A stretch of DNA of 64,000 nt from contig NZ_JAVIFW010000018.1 of assembly GCF_031157275.1 (NCBI RefSeq), positions 120,717 through 184,716 of the forward strand, given 5' to 3'. This document shows, piece after piece, positions 1 through 8,322 of the stretch; positions within the stretch are counted from its first letter, which is position 1; every line of letters starts with the position of its first letter. This stretch comes from Streptomyces sp. LHD-70. GTDB lineage: Bacteria > Actinomycetota > Actinomycetes > Streptomycetales > Streptomycetaceae. A model generated the notes under the pieces. It was not told the DNA's origin. It worked only from the letters and a program-made list of their open reading frames with translations, and ran no database searches. Made by a program: the position numbers and the translations under genes.

Positions 1-1890
1 CACGGCGTACTCGATCGCCGCCGCCACCGAGTCGTCCCCGTTCTCCGACCCCGGCAGGGGGACGAGATTGCCGACGTTGCGCACCACGAACAGGTCGCCC
101 GGGCCGCTCGACGTGATCATCGACGTCACCAGACGAGAGTCCGCGCAGGTCAGGAAGAGCTGCGAGGGCTGCTGCCCCTCCCGCGCGAGCCGCGCCAGCT
201 CGCTGCGCACCAGGGGCGCGGTGTTGCGCTGGAACGAGCTGATGCCGTCTGCGAGGCTGCGTGCCACCTCCGTCGACTCGTGGCAGCTGTGGTTGCGCCA
301 GGCCGTCCAGGGGCGGCAGCAGGAGTGCGCCGCGGACGCGGGCTCAGCGATCCGGCCCCCGGACCGCCCGGTCAGCGTGACCCTTCCGCCGTGCGAGGTG
401 TGCCCGTCCTGCCAGTTCTGCAACGTTTCGTACGCGGCGTGGTCCATGAACGAACCGTCCAGCTCCACAACGGTGTCGGCCTTGTGGGGGACGTGGTGCA
501 GCGCGCGCGTCAGCCGGGGCACCGCAAGGAAGGTCAACTGGCCCCGGACGTGCACCCGGTGGGTGCCGCCGTGCTCCTCATGGGTGATCCGGGTACGGGT
601 GAGGCGGTGCAGGGCGACCCCGACGGCGACGGCGATGCCGAGGGCGACTCCTTCCAGGACGCCGAGCAGGACGACGCCGAGCGTGGTGACGCAGTAGACG
701 AGGACTTCCCGGTGACGGGTCACCGTACGAATGTGGTTGATGCTGACCATCCGGATGCCGACAGCCATGACCAGTGCGGCGAGTGCCGCGAGCGGGATCA
801 GCTCGATGGCGGCGACCAGCGCGAAGGCGGCCACAGCGATCCATACGCCGTGCAGCATCGTGGAGCTGCGGCCAATGGCGCCCGCGCGGACGTTGGCCGT
901 GCTGCGCACCGCGACCCCGGCGACCGGCAGCCCGCCGAGCGCCCCGGAGGCGACGTTGGACAGGCCCTGGCCGAACAACTCCCGGTCCAGGTCGGCGCGT
1001 TGCGGCGGATTCGTGTCGTCCGAGCGCCCGGCGGTCAGCTTGTCCACGGCGACCGCGCCGAGCAGTGACTGCACACTGCACACGAGCGTGGTGGTGAGGA
1101 CGGCGGCGACGAGCGCGAGCACGGGCCCTTCGGGCAGCCCGGCGAGGGCGTGACTCTTCCACGAGGGCAGGTCGACCTTGGGGAGCGTGAGCCCGGCGGC
1201 CGCCGCGACGGCCGTGGCACCGGCGACGGCGACCAGCGGCGCGGGCGCCTTGCGGGCGAGCTGCCCGGCCCGCCCGGGAATCCGGGGCCACAGCAGGAGA
1301 AGCGCGATGGTCAGCGCGCTGATCCCGAAGGCCGCGGGGTGTACGTGGGCCAACTGGGCGGGCAGTTCGCGGAGGTTGTCCAGGACGGAGCTGTGCGGGG
1401 TGCCGCCGAGCATGATGTGCACCTGCGCGACCGCGATGGTGATGCCGATGCCGGCCAGCATGCCGTGCACGATGGCGGGGCTGACGGCCAGCGCCGATCT
1501 GGCCACCCGCAGGGCTCCCAGGCCGAGTTGGGCGAGACCGGCGCAGATGGTGATGGCGCACGTGGTGCGCCAGCCGAACTGCTGGATCAGATCGGCCGTG
1601 ACCACGGTGAGCCCCGCGGCCGGGCCGCTCACCTGGAGCGGCGCGCCACCGAATCGGCCGGCCACAAGACCGCCGACGGCTGCGGCCACGAGGCCGGCCT
1701 GAAGCGGCGCCCCGGTGGCGAGGGCGATGCCGAGGGACAGCGGCAGTGCGATCAGGAAGACGGCGATCGACGCGGACACGTCGGCACCGGCGATACGGAA
1801 GCGGCGCTTGCCGGGTGGCGGTCCGTGTGGTCGGCGGTCGTCGGCGGGTTCTGCGACGTCGTCGGTGCGGGTGTGGGCGCAGGCAGACAT
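1..1890 (-). CDS. SulP anion transporter fused to beta-carbonic anhydrase (3' end outside window)
   Basis: The minus-strand frame is open from an ATG at 1890 to the window edge (630 codons). Residues about 35-420 form a hydrophobic SulP-type permease (inorganic anion or bicarbonate transport across the membrane), followed by a STAS-like segment. From about residue 540 there is a beta-class carbonic anhydrase with the zinc-site motif CADSR and the later segment FVVRNVGN. SulP-carbonic anhydrase fusions are known in bacteria and are thought to couple bicarbonate transport with CO2 hydration. The C-terminal part of the enzyme, with its remaining zinc ligands, lies beyond position 1. Substrate is inferred from the fusion, not shown. 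Confidence 0.9.
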   Translation of the reverse strand, partial: MSACAHTRTDDVAEPADDRRPHGPPPGKRRFRIAGADVSASIAVFLIALPLSLGIALATGAPLQAGLVAAAVGGLVAGRFGGAPLQVSGPAAGLTVVTADLIQQFGWRTTCAITICAGLAQLGLGALRVARSALAVSPAIVHGMLAGIGITIAVAQVHIMLGGTPHSSVLDNLRELPAQLAHVHPAAFGISALTIALLLLWPRIPGRAGQLARKAPAPLVAVAGATAVAAAAGLTLPKVDLPSWKSHALAGLPEGPVLALVAAVLTTTLVCSVQSLLGAVAVDKLTAGRSDDTNPPQRADLDRELFGQGLSNVASGALGGLPVAGVAVRSTANVRAGAIGRSSTMLHGVWIAVAAFALVAAIELIPLAALAALVMAVGIRMVSINHIRTVTRHREVLVYCVTTLGVVLLGVLEGVALGIAVAVGVALHRLTRTRITHEEHGGTHRVHVRGQLTFLAVPRLTRALHHVPHKADTVVELDGSFMDHAAYETLQNWQDGHTSHGGRVTLTGRSGGRIAEPASAAHSCCRPWTAWRNHSCHESTEVARSLADGISSFQRNTAPLVRSELARLAREGQQPSQLFLTCADSRLVTSMITSSGPGDLFVVRNVGNLVPLPGSENGDDSVAAAIEYAV

Positions 1891-2275
1891 GGTTCCCGTC
1901 TCCTCCGGGGCTACGCGGTCGCTGGGACTGCCCCGGTCTATGCCGGGGGCATGTGGGGACGCGGCCGTGGGTCACGGCGTACAGCAGCGGGATTCATCAA
2001 CTCTCGGTAAATGAATCGTAATGGAGAGTAAAGGCCTTGGTCGGACTTTAGGTGCAAATGGGGCAACCGTTCACCCCAGAGAGTGATTAGTCATTTAGTA
2101 CGGCTTGTCGCGCCGCCGTGCTCAGGTGGGCGTGCGACTTTGGCGACGCCGTCGTATTTAGGGCGGATTTTCTGTTTTTGGCGCTTACGCCTTTCTGTCG
2201 GAATTCCCGCTGAAGGCAGCCGCGCCCGGCCCCTCGCACGCCGAAGAATCACGACCCGAAGGAAGAGGTGGGCGG
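1891..2275. other. Divergent intergenic region, no gene seen
   Basis: This 385-base gap separates two divergent genes. Its middle (about 2005-2180) is clearly richer in A and T than its surroundings and probably carries promoters for both sides. I see no convincing RNA gene or reading frame. A GGAAGAGG ribosome-binding site for the downstream lipoprotein lies at its right edge. Confidence 0.5.
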
Positions 2276-3568
2276 ATGATGGCCGCCACCAAGAAGCTCG
2301 CCGCGGGCGTCGCCGTCGCGGCCTGCGCCGTCTCACTCGCCGGTTGCGGAAGCGGTGAATCCGGCTCCAAGGAAGGCGCCCACGGTCCCAAGAAGGCACA
2401 AGCCGCCCCCGCCCCCAAGAGCGCGGTCCGGCTCATCGGCGACGGATCGACCGCGTACACCGGAGCACAGCCCAACCTGCCGAAGCCCAAGCGCCTGAAG
2501 CCCGGTCAGAAGCCCCCGCAGTTCGTGGTGTTCTCCTGGGACGGCGCCGGCGAGGACAGCCAGAAGCTGTTCTCGCACTTCCGCAAGGTGGCGAGAGAGA
2601 ACAACGCCACCATGACGTACTTCCTGAGCGGCGTGTACATGCTCCCCGAGGACAAGAAGGAGCTCTACGACCCGCCGCAGCACGCGGCCGGCAGCTCCGA
2701 CATCGGCTTCAACGACGCCGAGGGCATCGAGAACACCGTGACCCAGCTGCGCGCCGCCTGGCTCGAGGGCAACGAGATCGGCACGCACTTCAACGGCCAC
2801 TTCTGCGGCAAGGGACGCGGTGTCGGCGAATGGTCCGTCGACGAGTGGAAGTCCGAGATCAAGCAGGCCAAGTCGTTCGTGAAGCGCTGGAAGACCAACA
2901 CCGGCAACACCAAGGCCGCCGCCCTCCCCTTCGACTACGACAAGGAACTCATCGGCGCCCGCACCCCCTGCCTCGAAGGGCAGAAGAACTTCACGCGGGC
3001 CGCGCGTGAGCTCGGCTTCAGGTACGACACGAGCGGCGTCAACAACCAGGTCTGGCCCAAGAAGAAGGAGGGCCTCTGGGACCTGTCCATGCAGCTCGTC
3101 CCCGTGCCCGGCCGCGACTTCGAGACGCTGACCATGGACTACAACTTCATGGTCAACCAGTCCGGCACCACCTCACAGGGCGACCCCTCCAAGCACGAGT
3201 ACTGGGGCGACCAGATGCGCGACGGCCTGCTGCAGGGCTTCGAGCGCGCCTACAACGGCAACCGCGCCCCGCTGATCATCGGCAACCACTTCGAGTCCTG
3301 GAACGGCGGCACCTATATGCGTGCCATCGAGGAGACCATCGAGCGGGTCTGCACCAAGAAGGAGGTCCGCTGCGTCTCCTTCCGTCAGCTCGCCGACTGG
3401 CTGGACGCCCAGGACCCGAAGGTCCTGGAGAAACTCACCACCCTGCCCGTCGGCAAGGCGCCGAAGCAGGGCTGGCCGGCGTTCCTCTCCGGCAAGCCCG
3501 CTCCGGCGCCCAAGGGCGTGCCGGGTGCCCCCGCGGTCAAGCAGGCTGAGGAGCACTCGAAGCACTGA
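2276..3568 (+). CDS. Lipoprotein with polysaccharide deacetylase (CE4)-like fold
   Basis: The 430-aa protein begins with a signal peptide ending in a lipobox (LAGC, Cys about 24), so it is probably anchored outside the membrane. The segment FVVFSWDGAGE replaces the usual TFDDGP motif of carbohydrate esterase family 4, and GTHFNGH keeps the HxxxH metal-binding pair. A second conserved block near the C-terminus (IGNHFESWNGG) fits the same barrel fold. A role in cell-wall or polysaccharide processing is inferred; the altered first motif makes true deacetylase activity uncertain. ATG codons at 2276 and 2279 are both possible starts. The 3' end overlaps the convergent ATPase gene by 32 bases. Confidence 0.75.
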   Translation: MMAATKKLAAGVAVAACAVSLAGCGSGESGSKEGAHGPKKAQAAPAPKSAVRLIGDGSTAYTGAQPNLPKPKRLKPGQKPPQFVVFSWDGAGEDSQKLFSHFRKVARENNATMTYFLSGVYMLPEDKKELYDPPQHAAGSSDIGFNDAEGIENTVTQLRAAWLEGNEIGTHFNGHFCGKGRGVGEWSVDEWKSEIKQAKSFVKRWKTNTGNTKAAALPFDYDKELIGARTPCLEGQKNFTRAARELGFRYDTSGVNNQVWPKKKEGLWDLSMQLVPVPGRDFETLTMDYNFMVNQSGTTSQGDPSKHEYWGDQMRDGLLQGFERAYNGNRAPLIIGNHFESWNGGTYMRAIEETIERVCTKKEVRCVSFRQLADWLDAQDPKVLEKLTTLPVGKAPKQGWPAFLSGKPAPAPKGVPGAPAVKQAEEHSKH

Positions 3569-4547
3569 CCTGCGCGGTCTCGGGGATCTCGCGCAGTACG
3601 AAATCGGGGTCGACCTGGTCCGCCAGGTCGGCCCCGGTCCTTTCGTTCCCCCAACTCGCCGCGTTCTTGCGGTGGAAGTGCACCATCTGCCGCGTGTACT
3701 GCTCCCAGTCCCGACGCTCGTACGACGCGTCCGCTACGTCAAGCATCGTCGCCAGGGCCTCGCGGTTGGCCGACTCCAGGAGTGCGAACCGCGGCGGACG
3801 GCCCTTCTCCATCGCCCGCACCCAGTCCGAGTGCCCGACCGTCACCAGCAGGTCCTCACCGACCTCCTGGCGTAGGAAGTCGACGTCGTCCTGGCCCTGC
3901 ACCTTGTTGCCCACGACGCACAGGGAGACGCCGAAGTCCCGTGCGTACTCCTTGTACTGGCGGTAGACGGAGACGCCCTTGCGGGTCGGCTCGGCGACCA
4001 GGAACGTCATGTCGAAGCGGGTGAACATGCCGGAGGCGAACGAGTCGGAGCCCGCCGTCATGTCGACCACGACGAACTCGTCGCGGCCGTCCACGAGGTG
4101 GTTGAGGCACAGCTCCACGGCGCCCACCTTGGAGTGGTAGCAGGCGACGCCGAGATCGGACTCCGTGAAGGGGCCGGTGGCCATCAAACGGACGGCGGAG
4201 CCGTCGAGTTCCAGGGGGCGCGCACACGCGTCGTAGACCGGGTTGTCCTCGCGCACGCGGAGCAGGCGCGAACCGCTGCCCGGCGGCGTGGTCTTGATCA
4301 TCGTCTCGGCGGAGGCGATCCGCGGGTTGGTGCCCCGCAGATAGTCCTTGATGAGCGGCAGCTGCGCTCCCATCGCGGGCAGCGCGGCGGCCTCCTCGTC
4401 GGCTAGGCCGAGGGCGGTGCCCAGGTGCTGGTTGATATCGGCGTCGACGGCGACGACGGGCGAACCGGTGGTGGCGAGGTGACGGATGAAGAGCGAGGAC
4501 AGCGTGGTCTTTCCGCTGCCGCCCTTCCCGACGAAAGCGATCTTCAT
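3537..4547 (-). CDS. CooC/MinD-type P-loop ATPase
   Basis: A 336-aa protein starting MKIAFVGKGGSGKTT, a deviant Walker A of the MinD/CooC/ParA class, with switch-like segments DADINQHLG and VVDMTAGSD. CooC-like members help metal insertion or act as molecular switches; the partner here is unknown. I chose ATG 4547 because a TACCCT -10-like box ends 8 bases upstream, suggesting a leaderless mRNA; a GTG at 4553 would add two residues. It is divergent from the Fic-like gene and its stop lies inside the 3' end of the convergent lipoprotein gene. Cytoplasmic; no membrane segment. Confidence 0.8.
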   Translation of the reverse strand: MKIAFVGKGGSGKTTLSSLFIRHLATTGSPVVAVDADINQHLGTALGLADEEAAALPAMGAQLPLIKDYLRGTNPRIASAETMIKTTPPGSGSRLLRVREDNPVYDACARPLELDGSAVRLMATGPFTESDLGVACYHSKVGAVELCLNHLVDGRDEFVVVDMTAGSDSFASGMFTRFDMTFLVAEPTRKGVSVYRQYKEYARDFGVSLCVVGNKVQGQDDVDFLRQEVGEDLLVTVGHSDWVRAMEKGRPPRFALLESANREALATMLDVADASYERRDWEQYTRQMVHFHRKNAASWGNERTGADLADQVDPDFVLREIPETAQVSASSAPQPA

Positions 4548-4649
4548 GTTCACAAAGGGTAGTGCCGTGATCGCTGTGCGCGGTCGGACTGCGTGAAGAA
4601 GACCACTCCATCGTGGGGCGGCCCGCCGCAGTGCGTAGGCTGCGTACCT

Positions 4650-5465
4650 ATGAGTACGTCAGCCGATCCGCTCGCCGTGCTCGGCTCGCTGCCGGGCGTC
4701 GCCGAGTCCGTGGAGTCCGTGCGCAAGAGCGTCGACCGGGTCTACGGGCACCGCGTCATGCGCCGCCGCAGCAACGAGATCACCTCTGAGGCGGCACTCC
4801 GCGGAGCCCGCGGTTCCGCGGCGCTCTCCGGTGCCGACTGGGCACTCGAAGAGGTGCGCAGGCGCAGCGACTTCAGCGGCGACGACGAGTCCCGCGCGGT
4901 CGGCGCCGCCCTGCGGCTGACCGCGGAGGCCGGACAGCTGCTCTCCATCTGGCGCCAGTCGCCGCTGCGCGTGCTCGCGCGTCTGCACCTGGTCGCGGCC
5001 GGCGTCCAGGACGACACGGTCGGACGGCCGCGCCTGGCCGGTGAGCCGGTCGACGAGCCGGTGGTGGAACTTCCCCTTCCGTCGGCGGACGAGGTGGCGG
5101 GCCGTCTCGAAGGCCTCTCGCAACTGATCATCGCGGGCAGTGCCGCTCCGGCCCTGGTGACCGCGTCCGTGGTCCACGGTGAGCTGCTCGCCCTGCGCCC
5201 CTTCGGCTCGTACAACGGGCTCGTCGCACGCGCGGCGGCGCGGCTCGTCCTGGTGGGCAGTGGTCTCGACCCGAAGTCGATCTGCCCGGCGGAGGCGGGG
5301 CACGCGGAGCTGGGGCGCGCTGCCTATGTGGCGGCGCTCGACGGCTATGCGGCCGGTACGCCGGAGGGGTTGGCGGCGTGGATCGCACACTGTGGCAAGG
5401 CAGTTGAACTCGGGGCGCGGGAATCGACCGCTGTCTGTGAGGCGCTGCAGCGCGGTGCGGCCTGA
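4650..5465 (+). CDS. Fic-fold protein with degenerate active-site motif
   Basis: A 271-aa protein sometimes labelled oxidoreductase in actinomycetes. The segment LRPFGSYNGLVARA lines up with the Fic signature HxFx(D/E)GNGRxxR, but the catalytic His is Arg and the GNGR loop is SYNGL. AMP-transfer activity is therefore doubtful; a binding or regulatory role is more likely (inference). The N-terminal helical part (about 1-120) has no recognisable motif. Start ATG 4650 is preceded by TAGGCT ending 8 bases upstream with no Shine-Dalgarno, the usual Streptomyces leaderless layout. A longer in-frame start at 4593 is unlikely. Confidence 0.7.
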   Translation: MSTSADPLAVLGSLPGVAESVESVRKSVDRVYGHRVMRRRSNEITSEAALRGARGSAALSGADWALEEVRRRSDFSGDDESRAVGAALRLTAEAGQLLSIWRQSPLRVLARLHLVAAGVQDDTVGRPRLAGEPVDEPVVELPLPSADEVAGRLEGLSQLIIAGSAAPALVTASVVHGELLALRPFGSYNGLVARAAARLVLVGSGLDPKSICPAEAGHAELGRAAYVAALDGYAAGTPEGLAAWIAHCGKAVELGARESTAVCEALQRGAA

Positions 5466-5559
5466 CGTGAAAACCGACACCTGACGCGAAAACCGGCACC
5501 TATATGGAGCCCGATTTCCGAGTGTGCACCGGCGGCTCTCAAAGGTCCTGAACAGGGTT

Positions 5560-5587
5560 GCGGCGGTACCAGTCCTGGTACCGCCGC
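5560..5587. terminator. Strong hairpin, probable bidirectional terminator
   Basis: A perfect 13-bp inverted repeat (GCGGCGGTACCAG and its complement) separated by only two bases. It sits about 95 bases after the Fic-like gene and just downstream of the short minus-strand frame. There is no T-run, which is common for actinomycete terminators. Confidence 0.6.
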
Positions 5588-5603
5588 TGGCATGTCCGCC
5601 CAG

Positions 5604-5714
5604 TTACCAAGCGTCCTCGAAATATTGCCCATCAGGTCGGGGAACTTTGCCCGTTGCCTGGTGCAGCTGGCCCGTAATCGACGGGTCGACGTCGCGTGGG
5701 TGCTTGACGGCCAT
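5604..5714 (-). CDS. Possible 36-aa small protein or gene remnant
   Basis: ATG at 5714, stop TAA at 5606-5604. The product begins MAVKHPRDVDPS and ends GQYFEDAW. About 70% of third positions are G or C, below the level of real genes here, and the ribosome-binding site is weak. The frame continues open upstream of the ATG to a stop near 5793 without another start. It may be a short gene ended by the 5560-5587 hairpin, or a relic. I do not recognise it. Confidence 0.25.
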   Translation of the reverse strand: MAVKHPRDVDPSITGQLHQATGKVPRPDGQYFEDAW

Positions 5715-5899
5715 GCTTCGGTCCGTGGGGCCTTCGGTTGCGTTTAAAGGTGATCCTCTCGGATGTCCTTGGTCTCGCGGGCCGTTGACTCCTTTCTACT
5801 CCTGTCATGGGTGATGCGAAAGTCCTGGGCCGACTTCTTTACTTTTAGGTTCAAATACGGGCGAAGCGGCCCCTCTGTGAGGCCTCCGAGCGCCCGAAT

Positions 5900-6721
5900 T
5901 CAAGAGGCGAGCGAACGCCGCCTGCTCGCGAACCAGACAAGGCCGGCGGTGGCCGCGGCGGCGCCGACCGCGGCCGCGGCGACGAGCGCGGGCCTCGGCG
6001 GGGCCGACAGGGACGGCACCCGCTGCTTCAGGCGGACCGGCCGGTGGAAGTCCAGAATCGGCCACTCTCGGGAGACCGCCTCGCGGCGCAGCGCACGGTC
6101 CGGGTTGACCGCGTGCGGGTGGCCGACGGACTCCAGCATGGGCAGGTCAGTCGCCGAGTCGCTGTACGCGAAGCACCGCTCCAGGTCGTACCCCTCGGAC
6201 TCGGCCAGCTCCCTGATGGCCTCGGCCTTGGTCGGTCCGTACGCGTAGTACTCCACCTCGCCGGTGAAGCAGCCGTCCTCGCCGACGACCATGCGGGTGG
6301 CCACTACTCGGTCCGCGCCCAGGAGTTCACCGACGGGCTCGACGACCTCGGCGCCCGAGGTGGAGACGATCACGACATCACGGCCGGCCGTGTGGTGGTC
6401 CTCGATGAGGGAAGCGGCCTCGTCGTAGATGATCGGGTCGATCAGGTCGTGGAGCGTCTCGGCGACGATCTCCTTGACCTGTTGCACGTTCCATCCCCGG
6501 CAGAGTGCCGAGAGATATTCGCGCATACGCTCCATCTGGTCGTGATCGGCACCGCCCGCGAGAAAGACGAACTGGGCATATGCGGTACGCAGCACGGCCC
6601 TGCGGTTGATCAGTCCCCCTTGGTAGAAGGACTTGCTGAACGTGAGCGTGCTCGACTTCGCAATGACCGTCTTGTCCAGGTCAAAGAAGGCGGCTGTGCG
6701 GGGCAAGGAGCGGTTTTCCAC
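5900..6721 (-). CDS. HAD-superfamily phosphatase (SerB-like, membrane-tailed)
   Basis: A 273-aa HAD hydrolase of subfamily IB: motif I FFDLDKT near the N-terminus, motif II VSTSG, motif III SDSATDLPML. A C-terminal hydrophobic segment (AAAAVGAAAATAGLVWF) followed by RRR suggests a tail anchor with the enzyme in the cytoplasm. The orthologue I recall from Streptomyces is called a morphological-differentiation-associated protein; the substrate is unknown. The GTG at 6721 is preferred over upstream TTG/ATG codons because a TATGCT box (complement of 6729-6734) ends exactly 7 bases before it, giving a leaderless transcript. Confidence 0.85.
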   Translation of the reverse strand: MENRSLPRTAAFFDLDKTVIAKSSTLTFSKSFYQGGLINRRAVLRTAYAQFVFLAGGADHDQMERMREYLSALCRGWNVQQVKEIVAETLHDLIDPIIYDEAASLIEDHHTAGRDVVIVSTSGAEVVEPVGELLGADRVVATRMVVGEDGCFTGEVEYYAYGPTKAEAIRELAESEGYDLERCFAYSDSATDLPMLESVGHPHAVNPDRALRREAVSREWPILDFHRPVRLKQRVPSLSAPPRPALVAAAAVGAAAATAGLVWFASRRRSLAS

Positions 6722-6765
6722 ATGCCCGAGCATAGGGGCCAACCATTCGGCGTAAGGTCTGGCGC

Positions 6766-6831
6766 GTGGGTTTGCTTGAGAAGGCTCTCGGGTACACCAT
6801 GGAAGTCACGGATCGTTCGCGACCGTGCTAA
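6766..6831 (+). CDS. Possible leaderless 21-aa peptide
   Basis: A TAAGGT -10-like box (6753-6758) ends 7 bases before GTG 6766, which is the same spacing as several leaderless genes in this window. The frame begins MGLLEKALGYTMEV and stops at 6829-6831. Two hairpins follow at 6870-6930, so promoter, reading frame and terminator make a complete short transcription unit. No convincing -35 box is visible. It could be a small protein, a leader peptide or chance. Confidence 0.3.
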   Translation: MGLLEKALGYTMEVTDRSRPC

Positions 6832-6869
6832 CCCGGTCTGGCTCCTCCCCCCCCGAGTCGGACCGTGGG

Positions 6870-6930
6870 GACGACCCCCGCTCTCCCCCCCGGCGGGGGT
6901 CGTCGCATGTCCGGGCCCGTTTCGGGCCCT
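6870..6930. terminator. Tandem terminator hairpins
   Basis: First hairpin: 12-bp perfect stem, left arm GACGACCCCCGC at 6870-6881 and right arm 6893-6904. Second hairpin: GGGCCC arms at 6913-6918 and 6924-6929 followed by TTCTTTCT. They insulate the ssd-tad operon from upstream transcription. Confidence 0.7.
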
Positions 6931-7038
6931 TCTTTCTGCCTGCTTCACGCCGCTCGGTGCCCGCTTGGCGCCCGAGTGCGGCAGACCAAGATCCGTGACT
7001 GTGCGTAGTGGTCGGACTGCTCTGTGGCAGTTTTCGGT

Positions 7039-7089
7039 CCGTCACCGGTTTGGGTGACGGAGTTATTCACAACCGCTGAGTTATCCACA
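7039..7089. promoter_or_regulatory. Inverted repeat and two DnaA-box-like sites upstream of ssd
   Basis: CCGTCACC (7039-7046) and its complement GGTGACGG (7053-7060) form an inverted repeat. TTATTCACA (7063-7071) and TTATCCACA (7081-7089) follow in the same orientation, 18 bases apart; the second is a perfect copy of the classical DnaA box. They lie 140-170 bases before the ssd start. Binding by DnaA is an inference from sequence. Confidence 0.45.
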
Positions 7090-7230
7090 GTTCTTGACCA
7101 AGATCCACACGATTTCCCGCTCCCGCTCATCGTGATTCCAGCCGCGAAGTCCGAGACCCGTTCATGGGCTCGATCGCGGCCTGCGGGATTCACGACGTTC
7201 GCCACGTTTCAAGGGAGAGGGGGCCGAGCC

Positions 7231-8322
7231 ATGACGGGTTCGATCGCGCATGACCGGGGGCCGGCCGAAGGAGAAGAGCGGGCCGGACCGCTGATCGTCA
7301 CCGAGGACGCGCAGTTGCTCGACGACCTGCTGAGGCTGTGTGCCGCGGCGGGTGCGCGGCCCGAGGTGCACCACGGAGTGCCCGAGCGCGGGGGTGGCTG
7401 GGACACGGCACCGCTGGTCCTCGTCGGGGACGACGCGGTGCATCGGGTGCGCGGCGCAGCACGCCGACGAGGGGTGTGTCTCGTCGGCCACGACCAGGAC
7501 GACCCGCGGGTCTGGCAGCGGGCCGTGGAGATCGGCGCCGACCATGTGCTGAGGCTTCCGGACGCCGAGGACTGGCTCGTCGACCGGATCGCCGACGTGG
7601 CGGAGGGTGTAGGCCATCCGGCCCTCACCGTCGGCGTGCTCGGAGGCCGCGGCGGCGCCGGAGCGTCGACGCTCGCCTGCGCCCTCGCCCTGTCGGCGGC
7701 GCGATCAGGGCGGCGCACGATGCTCGTCGACGCGGACCCGCTCGGCGGCGGCTTGGACGTCCTGCTCGGCGGCGAGACCGTGAAGGGGCTGCGCTGGCCC
7801 GCCTTCGCGGAGTCCAAGGGGCGGGTCGGGGCCGGAGCCCTGGAGGAGTCGTTGCCGCGCCTGCACGACCTGAGGGTGCTCAGCTGGGACCGCGGGGACA
7901 CTGTGGCGGTGCCGCCGGGTGCGATGCGGGCCGTCCTCGCGGCGGCACGCCGCAGGGGCGGAGCGGTCGTGGTGGACCTGCCGCGCCGCATGGACGACAG
8001 CGTCGTGGAGGCGCTGGCCCAGGTGGACCTCGGGATTCTCGTGGTCCCCGCCGAGCTGCGCGCGGTGGCGGCAGCGGGCCGGGTCGCGGCAGCGGCGGGA
8101 ATGGTGCTGCGAGACCTGCGCGCCGTCGTCCGCGCCCCGGGCACGGCAGGGCTCGACAGCGACGAGGTGGCCGGACTGCTCGGCCTGCCGCTGGCCGGTG
8201 AACTGCCCGCCGAGCAAGGCCTCGGACGCGCCGGCGGGCCGCCCGGTGCGGACGCGCACACTGCGCTCGCCCGGTTCTGCTCGGCCTTCTGGGCACGCGT
8301 CCCCGCGGAGGGCACGTCATGA
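7231..8322 (+). CDS. ssd: Septum-site-determining protein, MinD/CpaE-like
   Basis: A 363-aa protein of the actinobacterial Ssd group, first gene of the tad cluster. An N-terminal receiver-like part (about 1-125) precedes a MinD/ParA-like domain. The P-loop reads GGRGGAGAST, with Ala where the essential Lys of GKTT is expected, so ATP hydrolysis is probably lost; this atypical loop is typical of Ssd. Ssd proteins influence septation and replace CpaE/TadZ, which positions the pilus machinery. ATG 7231 has an AAGGGAGAGGGGG site upstream. The stop overlaps the tadA start (ATGA), so the two are translationally coupled. Confidence 0.85.
   Translation: MTGSIAHDRGPAEGEERAGPLIVTEDAQLLDDLLRLCAAAGARPEVHHGVPERGGGWDTAPLVLVGDDAVHRVRGAARRRGVCLVGHDQDDPRVWQRAVEIGADHVLRLPDAEDWLVDRIADVAEGVGHPALTVGVLGGRGGAGASTLACALALSAARSGRRTMLVDADPLGGGLDVLLGGETVKGLRWPAFAESKGRVGAGALEESLPRLHDLRVLSWDRGDTVAVPPGAMRAVLAAARRRGGAVVVDLPRRMDDSVVEALAQVDLGILVVPAELRAVAAAGRVAAAAGMVLRDLRAVVRAPGTAGLDSDEVAGLLGLPLAGELPAEQGLGRAGGPPGADAHTALARFCSAFWARVPAEGTS

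Larger units (their letters stand above)
5466..5899. other. Intergenic region between convergent genes
   Basis: This 434-base gap lies downstream of both the Fic-like gene and the HAD gene. It holds one strong hairpin (5560-5587) and one weak minus-strand reading frame (5604-5714). The 5780-5860 part is relatively A/T-rich and shows no feature I can name. Confidence 0.5.
6722..7230. other. Divergent regulatory region upstream of the ssd-tad operon
   Basis: This 509-base stretch holds, left to right, the HAD promoter, a possible leaderless 21-aa reading frame, two hairpins, an 8-bp inverted repeat and two DnaA-box-like sequences. The gene-like starts upstream of 7231 are not supported by a ribosome-binding site. 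Confidence 0.55.

Noticed and set aside
578..1975. A 465-codon minus-strand frame over the SulP gene
   Set aside because: It is out of phase with the transporter, extremely Arg/Pro-rich and has no family features; the in-phase frame gives a clear SulP-carbonic anhydrase.
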